Below, in pieces: positions 1 to 4,747 of a DNA stretch of 7,252 nt (its first letter is position 1; every line of letters begins with the position of its first letter). The stretch spans positions 1 to 7,252 of the forward strand of contig JACDFX010000076.1 in assembly GCA_013815575.1 (NCBI GenBank), read 5' to 3'. The notes beneath the pieces were generated by a model. That model made no database searches. It was not told the DNA's origin and saw only the letters and a list, made by a program, of their open reading frames with translations. The stretch comes from Rubrobacter sp. Its GTDB lineage: Bacteria > Actinomycetota > Rubrobacteria > Rubrobacterales > Rubrobacteraceae. The position numbers were made by a program, and so were the translations under genes.

Positions 1-78
1 GGCCAGGCACTCAACGAGCCAGTACGTGTAGATAAGGAAGCCGCCGTTGCTGCCCCCGCCCAACGGTGCCGCCACCAC
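1..78 (-). CDS. 5' end of a probable membrane protein gene, cut by the window edge
   Basis: Only about 26 codons are visible before the frame runs off the left edge. The readable residues start MVAAPLGGGSNGG and continue with a hydrophobic, aromatic-rich stretch (FLIYTYWLVECLA), which looks like the first transmembrane helix of a multi-pass protein. The start is uncertain: two consecutive GTG codons lie at 76-78 and 73-75, with only a short AAGG just upstream, while the stronger AGGAGG at 98-103 is about 19 nt away. It begins 5 nt after the stop of the 52-residue membrane protein upstream, so the two are probably co-transcribed. The arrangement of a small single-pass protein followed by a polytopic protein recalls transporters with small accessory subunits, but I do not recognise the family. 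Confidence 0.35.
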   Translation of the reverse strand, partial: MVAAPLGGGSNGGFLIYTYWLVECLA

Positions 79-83
79 CGGCC

Positions 84-242
84 TTAGCGTTTGTGGTCCT
101 CCTGTTCTCGCGCCCCGTCGTCCCCGTGTGGCGGTCGCGTGCCGGCCGAAAGGTCGACCATCACGACGACGAGGATGGTAAATACGACCGCCGCGACGAC
201 CCCACCGAGCAGGACCAACAGGGCCACTATTTCGGGTGACAA
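84..242 (-). CDS. Small single-pass membrane protein (52 aa), unknown function
   Basis: This short gene starts at TTG (240-242), chosen because a perfect AGGAGGT lies just upstream (about 4 nt spacing). It encodes 52 residues: a short MSPEI head, one long hydrophobic helix at about residues 5-29 made almost entirely of V, L, A, I and G, then a charged hydrophilic tail (residues 34-52, rich in D, E, R, H, K) ending EDHKR. The expected topology is one membrane helix with a soluble tail. It lies 56 nt downstream of the DoxX-like gene and 5 nt upstream of another putative membrane protein gene, in the same direction. It may be an accessory subunit of the protein encoded next. No family was recognised; the call rests on the ribosome binding site, the intact frame and the membrane profile. 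Confidence 0.6.
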   Translation of the reverse strand: MSPEIVALLVLLGGVVAAVVFTILVVVMVDLSAGTRPPHGDDGAREQEDHKR

Positions 243-298
243 CTCGACCTCCTCTCACGCGGTGGAGCATCCTTCTGGAGAACCCGCGAACGGGCACT

Positions 299-958
299 CT
301 ACGTGAACAGCAGCAGCAAGCGTCCCACGCGGCTACCACGTTCGCCCAGCGCCCTTAAGCGGGGACGCAGCAGCCGGTCCAGCCCGAAGTACCGTCCCGG
401 CGCGAGCCCGAACATGGCGACCGAGAGCAGCACCATGAGTATGTAGCTCCACTCCCACTCGTTCGGGGTGTGGGCGAGCCCGATCATCAGCTGCATGGAC
501 ATGCCGATGGCGGCCAAGGCGCCCAGACGGCTGAAGAACCCCAAACACATGCTCACGAAGATCCAGGCCTCGGTGCCCCAGATCACGTACCCGAACCAGC
601 GGATGTTGGGCTGCACGACGTTCTCGATGAACGCCGCGTTTAATTGCGTCGCCCACCCTATCGGGACGCTCAACTCGGGCCCCGGGTTCGACCCGACGAT
701 CTCGGCCTTCAGCAGCTTGTTCGAGGCGTCCGCCTCCTCGACGCTGTGCTGGAGAAAGAAGCACAATCCGCCCCTGGTAAAGTCGTCCCGGCAACCGAAG
801 TCTGGCGGCAGCTTCCACCAGAGTTGGGTGAAGAACAGGTAGCCCAGCCCGATGCTGGCGATTGCTATGGCTGCGACGAGGAGCCCCCTCTCCAGTCGTG
901 AGGAGGGGTAGATGCCGTCTGCGGACCCGCGATTCCCTGCGAGGTTCTTACTCGTCAT
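299..958 (-). CDS. DoxX / TQO small subunit DoxD-like membrane protein
   Basis: A 219-residue protein starting at ATG 956-958, preceded by GGAAGGAG about 9 nt upstream; the same frame is open further upstream but in arginine/serine-rich shadow sequence. Four hydrophobic segments are visible at about residues 24-43, 121-139, 145-162 and 171-188. Between the first two is a long loop (about 50-118) with two cysteines (C56, C66). The pattern SRLGALAAIGMSMQLMIGLAH followed by a last helix and the ending APGRYFGLDRLLRPRL is typical of the DoxX / DoxD (thiosulfate:quinone oxidoreductase small subunit) superfamily. These proteins sit in the membrane and are linked to thiol, sulfur or oxidative-stress chemistry, but the role of this member is not known. 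It lies 64 nt downstream of the phosphorylase remnant and may belong to the same transcript as the ccdA/redoxin genes. The family call is from memory of sequence patterns. Confidence 0.8.
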   Translation of the reverse strand: MTSKNLAGNRGSADGIYPSSRLERGLLVAAIAIASIGLGYLFFTQLWWKLPPDFGCRDDFTRGGLCFFLQHSVEEADASNKLLKAEIVGSNPGPELSVPIGWATQLNAAFIENVVQPNIRWFGYVIWGTEAWIFVSMCLGFFSRLGALAAIGMSMQLMIGLAHTPNEWEWSYILMVLLSVAMFGLAPGRYFGLDRLLRPRLRALGERGSRVGRLLLLFT

Positions 959-1022
959 ACGCTTGCGCTCCTTCCGGCTCGCTGCCGAGGTACCATGACA
1001 GACGACACAGGACGCCGAATCA

Positions 1023-1466
1023 TTACCTTTCCCTCGGGCGTCGTGGAGACCCGTCGCCATCGTCCACCGACGGCTTTGCCCGTCCCGATCCGGCCATCCA
1101 GCGCCTCGCGGTGGCGCCGAGGACTGCCAGCGCGTCGGTGCTGCCGCTTGCCGCGCCCTTCTCGAAGTCGCCCTCGACGCTCGCCATCTGGTTCGTGTAG
1201 GAGACCCCATCCTGCACAACATCGTGCATCCTAGTGTGGTAGCACGCCCAGTACGGGTTCGGCTCGGCTCGGCCCGTCTGTCGCAGGTGCTCGACGATGT
1301 CGCCATCCGGGTCCAGCACGCAGATCCGGGGTACCGTCCCTTCGGGCAACGCCTTCTGGCGCCTCGCCTCCCGCAATAGGTTGGCCGGCGTAAAGATCGC
1401 GGGCTCCCCGTAATCCTTGTGCCCGAAGACGGGGACCGCCGAGAGACCGGCCTCGCCGCGGTTCAC
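1023..1466 (-). pseudogene. Nucleoside phosphorylase-like gene with an internal in-frame deletion
   Basis: A 147-codon frame starting at GTG 1464-1466. Residues about 11-80 (VPVFGHKDYGEPAIFTPANL, then LLREARRQK and VPRICVLDPDGDI, ending CYHTRM) read like the N-terminus of a nucleoside/uridine phosphorylase-like (PNP_UDP family) protein. From residue about 90 (YTNQMASVEGDFEKG, then GSTDALAVLGATARRWM) it reads like the C-terminal end of the same family. The middle of the family, which holds most of the phosphate- and nucleoside-binding core, is absent: such proteins are usually about 250-300 residues. The join lies near residues 82-91 (about 1195-1225) and keeps the frame. The tail after WMAG is charged and low in complexity. 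It should be enzymatically dead, although it may still be translated: its GTG overlaps the stop of the upstream small gene (GTGA). It is listed as a pseudogene because of the lost core; the family memory behind this needs an alignment. Confidence 0.65.
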
Positions 1467-1711
1467 CTCAACCCACCGCCCGCGTGTTGGCTAGACGGGC
1501 GCCCCAAGACCACGCAGCAGGCCCACCTCTTCCAGGCGACACGGGTCGCGGCGAGATCGGTCCGGTACTCCACGAGGCGCCTGACGAGGCGTTCAAGGCC
1601 CTCTGCCTCGGTCAAGCCAGGGATGGGCGAGTGGGCTACGGATATCGTCATCGTACCGATTACCGCCCGGAGGATACCGCTGGCGGGTTCGGAACATGGC
1701 CCGTAAAGCAC
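1463..1711 (-). CDS. Small hypothetical protein (82 aa)
   Basis: The start chosen is GTG 1709-1711 because AAGGAG lies 6 nt upstream; an ATG five codons earlier (1726) is possible but lacks a good ribosome binding site. The product begins MLYGPCSEPASGILRAVIG, has a central segment that looks helical (LTEAEGLERLVRRLVEYRTD), and ends in a less protein-like stretch (CCVVLGRPSSQHAGGGLR) with two adjacent cysteines. It starts 30 nt after the ccdA stop, and its TGA overlaps the GTG of the phosphorylase remnant (GTGA), so it is positioned as part of the same operon. No family is recognised. Because its neighbour downstream is a deletion remnant, this may itself be a truncated or fused piece of a former gene. 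Confidence 0.45.
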   Translation of the reverse strand: MLYGPCSEPASGILRAVIGTMTISVAHSPIPGLTEAEGLERLVRRLVEYRTDLAATRVAWKRWACCVVLGRPSSQHAGGGLR

Positions 1712-1741
1712 TTCGTTCTCCTTCATGACAAGCTCTGGGTG

Positions 1742-2506
1742 CTACCCGGCAGGGGCGGGTCCGCCCACCAAGACCGGCCACCAGTAGAAGATTATGTATC
1801 CTCCGGCCAGCACGAGCAGCACCGCGGAGACCGTCTGCACGTACGGCACCACGCCGCGCAGCCGGGAGATCACGCCCGCCTTGAAGAAGGCCAGGGCGAG
1901 GGTGAGGACCAGGAGTACCGAAGCCATGCCCAGGCCGTAGCTCGCGAACTGTCCCGCCCCAGAGGCGAAGCTCCCGGCGGTGAGGCCGCCGCCCATCACC
2001 GCGAGAAAGACCGGGAGGGTGCAGCTGAGAGAGGCCAGCCCGTAAGCGAGGCCGAACAGAAAGAAGCCCTGGACGCTCATCTCTTTGGGGTCGCCGATGC
2101 GCCCGGCGAGGCGCTCGAAGAGGCCGGTGTAGAGCGTCCGTCCGGCGAGCATCAAGAGGCCCATCAGGACGAGGGCCGCCCCGATAACCGTCCCTACCCA
2201 GGGCATGGTACCCAGGATCACGCCTCCCCCGGCGGAGACGACCACGCCGGCCAACCCGAAGAGGAGGACGAACCCCAAAGAGACCATGCTACCGATCAGG
2301 AGCGCCCGCAGCGCCCTCGCGAGCGCGGAGCGCTTCTCGAAGCCCGCCTCCTCGGTGCCGAGGTAGAGCGAGAGGTAGGCCGGCAGCATCGCGAACCCGC
2401 AAGGGTTTACCGCCGCGACGGCCCCCGCCCCGAAGGCGAAGCCGAACGGGAGCAGCGCGCTCAGGCCGGTGAGCCACTGGGCGGCCAGTTCCTGCAGGGC
2501 GTTCAC
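1742..2506 (-). CDS. ccdA: Cytochrome c biogenesis / thiol-disulfide transmembrane protein CcdA
   Basis: A 254-residue polytopic membrane protein of the CcdA/DsbD-beta family. CcdA takes electrons from cytoplasmic thioredoxin and passes them across the membrane to exported thioredoxin-like proteins. Both diagnostic redox cysteines are present in their usual contexts: C36 in NPCGFAMLP (residues 34-42) and C162 in SCTLP (161-165). Six hydrophobic segments can be followed: about 18-44, 67-92, 100-121, 148-170, 183-207 and 222-245. The length is typical. The GTG start (2504-2506) overlaps the TGA of the redoxin gene (GTGA) and has GAGG about 7 nt upstream, so translation is probably coupled. Immediate linkage to a thioredoxin-fold lipoprotein indicates that this lipoprotein is its partner. 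No haem-lyase or ResB/ResC genes are visible, so a role in general extracytoplasmic thiol reduction is at least as likely as cytochrome c maturation. Confidence 0.93.
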   Translation of the reverse strand: MNALQELAAQWLTGLSALLPFGFAFGAGAVAAVNPCGFAMLPAYLSLYLGTEEAGFEKRSALARALRALLIGSMVSLGFVLLFGLAGVVVSAGGGVILGTMPWVGTVIGAALVLMGLLMLAGRTLYTGLFERLAGRIGDPKEMSVQGFFLFGLAYGLASLSCTLPVFLAVMGGGLTAGSFASGAGQFASYGLGMASVLLVLTLALAFFKAGVISRLRGVVPYVQTVSAVLLVLAGGYIIFYWWPVLVGGPAPAG

Positions 2507-3036
2507 AAGACGCCCTCTAACTCTTTCTCTAGCTTCTCGGTGTCCTTCGGGCCGGTTTCGCGGAAGACCTCCTCGCCGCTCCGGTCGAGGATTATCGTGG
2601 TCTCCAGGGCGTTCACGCCGAACTCTTGGGCGATCTCGCCGTCGTCCAGGATCGTCGGCAGCGGCTCTTGTATGCCGGCGGCCTCATTGAACGCCTCGAT
2701 GGACTCTGGCGTCTCGGACGGGTCTACGGAGACCATCAGCACCTCTAGCCCACGATCCTCGTAGGCCGGAAGGATCTCGGACCACGCCCGAGCCTCCTCC
2801 CTGCACTTCGGTCACCACCCGGCCATGAAGTAGAGCGTCGTCACGTCGCCTTGCCCCCCCAGCTTGACTTCCTCGCCATTGATCGTCGTGGCGCCCGGGC
2901 CGGCGGCTTCGCCACCATCTTGCGCGCTCTTCTGTGGAGGGGTCGCCCCTCCCGATTGTTGGGGCCCGCCTGCGCCGCAGGCGGCGACGGAGAGTATTGT
3001 TGCAATAAGCGCTATCAGCGTCAGGGATCTTCTCAT
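2503..3036 (-). CDS. TlpA-like thioredoxin-fold lipoprotein with in-frame TGA at the active site; candidate selenoprotein (UxxC)
   Basis: Read through one TGA (2812-2814), this is a 177-residue exported redoxin. ATG 3034-3036 is chosen because GAGGTGAT lies just upstream; an ATG five codons earlier is less good. Residues 1-20 are a lipoprotein signal (MRRSLTL, hydrophobic core, lipobox VAAC with C20). A G/P/Q/A-rich linker runs to about residue 53. The thioredoxin-like domain begins with LYFMAGW (68-74), followed by TGA at codon 75, then P76, K77 and C78, so TGA replaces the first cysteine of CxxC. The rest is a normal TlpA/redoxin half: REEARAWSEILPAY, VLMVSVDPSETPESI, then FGVNALETTIILDRSG and a charged C-terminal helix. 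E145 occupies the place of the usual cis-proline. The gene starts 4 nt after the DUF3179 stop and its own stop overlaps the ccdA start, so it is a CcdA partner. Either UGA is decoded as selenocysteine or the gene carries a nonsense mutation; the intact downstream frame and the hairpin after the TGA favour the first. Confidence 0.75.
2768..2801 (-). promoter_or_regulatory. SECIS-like hairpin just after the in-frame TGA
   Basis: In the mRNA sense, arm GGGAGGA (2801-2795) pairs with TCCTTCC (2774-2768) through seven pairs including one G-U. After a small internal loop (GG on one side, A on the other), CTCGG (2792-2788) pairs perfectly with CCGAG (2780-2776). The apical loop is 7 nt (GCGTGGT, 2787-2781) and begins with G. 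The loop starts 24 nt after the TGA. The published bacterial SECIS model asks for a stem-loop directly downstream, an apical loop about 16-37 nt from the UGA and a G in the first two loop positions; all are met. GC-rich coding sequence can form such hairpins by chance, so this is suggestive only. Confidence 0.5.
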
Positions 3037-3040
3037 CCCA

Positions 3041-4243
3041 TCACCTCGCATCCTGGGGTTCGTAGATTCTCGTCTCGGGACGGAAGGCGGCCCAGGAGAA
3101 CCAGAAGTGGTCTATGCTCACGACGGGCTCCAGCCGGCTCCCTTCCAGTTCTCCGGCCACGGCTCTTCCGAGGACGTTCCACTCGCTGTCGGTCTCTTTG
3201 TCGAAGATACCATCTCCCTCGGAGTGGAACGTGAGCGTCCTCCCGTCGAGCTCCCTGGAGAAGGCTCCCGCGGAGCCCACGTCGCGGCCCGCATCTATGG
3301 ACTGTTCGTCCAGGGCCGAGGCGGTCCCCTCCTGCCAGAGGACGGCTATGGGTTCTCCGTCCACGACGTCGTTGATGGCGGGTGTCTCCCGGAGGACCTC
3401 GTAGGGGTAGGCTACGGGCTCCTCTTCTGCGTCTACCGTGATCACGCGCGCCATCGGCGGCAGGTCTCCGGGCGTCTTTGGGCCTTCGTAGAGGAACGGC
3501 GAGGAGTCCACGTCGTCGTAGCCGGCGTAGGGGTTCTGGCCGTAGCTGCGGTTGTAGCCCGTCTCGCGGGAGAGCACCTCCCCGCCCGGGTGGGCGGAAC
3601 GGAAATCTTCCCAGGAGACGATGGAGGCCGGTAGGGCTTTTAATTGGCGGTCGGTAAGCTCTCCGGCGATGGCGTCGCCCGTGGCCTGCTGCCACCAGCT
3701 CTCGGTCTGGCGGTCGTACATGACGAGGTTGGAGAAACGCAGCCGTCCGGTGGTCCCGAAGGTTAGCTCCCGCCCGTCCAGCGTGCCCTCGAAGGCGACG
3801 GCCGTGTTGCACAGCGGACAGAACGTCACGACCACCGGAGCACCGTTCACCCGGTCGTTGACGATCTCGTGCCACGTGATTATCTGAAGCGGGTAAGCGC
3901 GGGCTTCGTCTCCGACCCGGAGCAGTACCACCGGCTCTCTGGATCCTAGCCACTCCTCGGCCTCCTCGACCCCGACGAAACGCGGCTCGTCGATGGCGGG
4001 GATGCCGTCCCTGGGCGGACCGCCGGAGAGTATCTCCTCGTAGGAGACGCTGTGCTTGGTGAAGTCGGTCTCGAACTCGCGTTCGGCTCCGGACGGAGGA
4101 ACGTCCCGGGGAGCGGCCGAGTCCTGCCGCTCCAATCCGCCCGACCTCCGAGAAGCCCCGTCCCCTCCGAGCGGCCCGCAGCCAGCGAGCAGGAGAGCGA
4201 CGAGTACGATTGCGGTACCGCCAAGTCTGAAGAGCATCCTCAT
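3041..4243 (-). CDS. DUF3179 domain-containing lipoprotein
   Basis: A 400-residue exported lipoprotein with hydrophobic signal and lipobox LAGC (C22), followed by a disordered S/G/R/P-rich linker to about residue 52. The DUF3179 body carries the hallmark pieces ARAYPLQIITWHEIVND (about 114-130), FCPLCNTAVAFEG (141-153, with C142 and C145 as a CxxC), GRLRFSNLVMYDRQTESWW (166-184) and GYNRSYGQNPYAGYDD (229-244). The C-terminal part (about 265-390) repeats the same plan without the cysteines: VAYPYEVLRE, AINDVVDGEPIAVLW, ELDGRTLTFHSEG and VSIDHFWFSWAAFRPE. The ATG at 4243 has AAGGTGA about 10 nt upstream. Function is unknown for this family; the CPLC motif could bind a metal or be redox-active. 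It is first in a tight operon with a redoxin (4-nt gap) and ccdA, which suggests a link to extracytoplasmic thiol chemistry. Confidence 0.9.
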   Translation of the reverse strand: MRMLFRLGGTAIVLVALLLAGCGPLGGDGASRRSGGLERQDSAAPRDVPPSGAEREFETDFTKHSVSYEEILSGGPPRDGIPAIDEPRFVGVEEAEEWLGSREPVVLLRVGDEARAYPLQIITWHEIVNDRVNGAPVVVTFCPLCNTAVAFEGTLDGRELTFGTTGRLRFSNLVMYDRQTESWWQQATGDAIAGELTDRQLKALPASIVSWEDFRSAHPGGEVLSRETGYNRSYGQNPYAGYDDVDSSPFLYEGPKTPGDLPPMARVITVDAEEEPVAYPYEVLRETPAINDVVDGEPIAVLWQEGTASALDEQSIDAGRDVGSAGAFSRELDGRTLTFHSEGDGIFDKETDSEWNVLGRAVAGELEGSRLEPVVSIDHFWFSWAAFRPETRIYEPQDAR

Positions 4244-4420
4244 GCCGAGATCTCACCTTCGGTTGGGTAGTAGGAGTCCGGGTACGGTACGACCAAGGCC
4301 CGCTTCTCATCCCCGACTCCCGACACCCGCTGTGGGATCCCACACCGAACCGGCCGGAGGCAAGCCGAGGACCCTCCGGTCGTGGTTTGAGCGCCCGAGC
4401 CCGCAAAGCCACGCACGGCG
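4244..4420. other. Gap before the DUF3179-redoxin-ccdA operon
   Basis: This 177-bp stretch separates the NrtS-like gene from the DUF3179 gene and is the natural place for the operon promoter. It contains a perfect 14-bp palindrome (see 4331-4344) and a short direct repeat GGTAC-GGTAC around 4281-4290. A weak minus-strand -35-like TTGGTC is followed 17 nt later by a poor -10. No T-tract terminator is visible behind the NrtS-like gene. Confidence 0.4.
4331..4344. promoter_or_regulatory. Perfect 14-bp palindrome, possible operator
   Basis: TGTGGGATCCCACA reads identically on both strands. It lies about 88 bp upstream of the DUF3179 start codon, in the only sizeable gap before that operon. It could be a dimeric-regulator site or, as RNA, a 5-bp stem with a GATC loop ending the NrtS-like transcript. 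There is no T run after it, so I favour an operator, weakly. Confidence 0.35.
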
Positions 4421-4732
4421 CTACCGATCCTCCCTCTCGTCCCCGGTCGGACGCGGGCTCTCTGACCTCCCTGGCGTGGTCGTCATGTCCTTCCTTTCCG
4501 ACGACAGAAGACCCAGGTTGGCGACCACGAAGGGCGTGAGGTAGTTGAGCAACACCTTGAGCAGCAGCGCGAAACTCAACCCACCCGCCCACAGCACCTC
4601 GCCCTGGTTGAACAGGGTCAGCCAGCTGCCGACGACGATCGCGATGGTGGAGGTGCGGCGGAGGTGCCGCGGCCGGCAGCAAAGCCTGACGAGGCTCCCC
4701 AAGCCGGCGAGGCTCTCGACTCTAAACGGCAT
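4421..4732 (-). CDS. NrtS-like nitrate/nitrite transport protein
   Basis: A 103-residue small membrane protein. After a basic N-terminal stretch (RPRHLRRTS) it has one hydrophobic segment at about 28-41 (TIAIVVGSWLTLF), then NQGE (42-45), and a second at about 53-77 (SFALLLKVLLNYLTPFVVANLGLL). The order RR..-hydrophobic helix-L(F/I)NQG-helix with LLKxLLxYLxPFxV is what I recall for NrtS, the small two-helix nitrate/nitrite transporter described in cyanobacteria. A charged tail (about 79-103) follows. The start at ATG 4730-4732 has GGGGA about 7 nt upstream and lies 15 nt after the stop of the glycoside hydrolase gene, so co-transcription is likely, although the functions are not obviously related. 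The first 25 residues may be over-called. The family call is from memory. Confidence 0.7.
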   Translation of the reverse strand: MPFRVESLAGLGSLVRLCCRPRHLRRTSTIAIVVGSWLTLFNQGEVLWAGGLSFALLLKVLLNYLTPFVVANLGLLSSERKDMTTTPGRSESPRPTGDEREDR

Positions 4733-4747
4733 CTGGCCGTCCCCAGA

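Noticed and set aside
299..1306. Extended 335-codon version of the DoxX-like protein
   Set aside because: The extra 116 residues are S/R/T-rich shadow sequence overlapping the phosphorylase remnant; the ATG at 958 has a good GGAAGGAG site and precedes the first membrane helix.
2503..2742. Separate small gene made of the C-terminal half of the redoxin
   Set aside because: It begins at an internal GTG within the strand VLMVSVDP, lacks the active site, and is in frame with the upstream half across the TGA; it is part of one gene.
1484..2764. Long plus-strand open frame (426 codons) opposite ccdA and the redoxin
   Set aside because: Composition is E/G/R/H-rich with no recognisable motif or ribosome binding site; it mirrors the codon bias of the clearly real minus-strand genes.
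4331..4344. Rho-independent terminator for the NrtS-like gene
   Set aside because: The palindrome gives only a 5-bp stem with a 4-nt loop and has no following T run on the minus strand.
3033..4682. Minus-strand 549-codon frame overlapping the DUF3179 and NrtS-like genes
   Set aside because: Arginine-rich out-of-frame reading of DUF3179; the DUF3179 frame has signal peptide, lipobox and family motifs.
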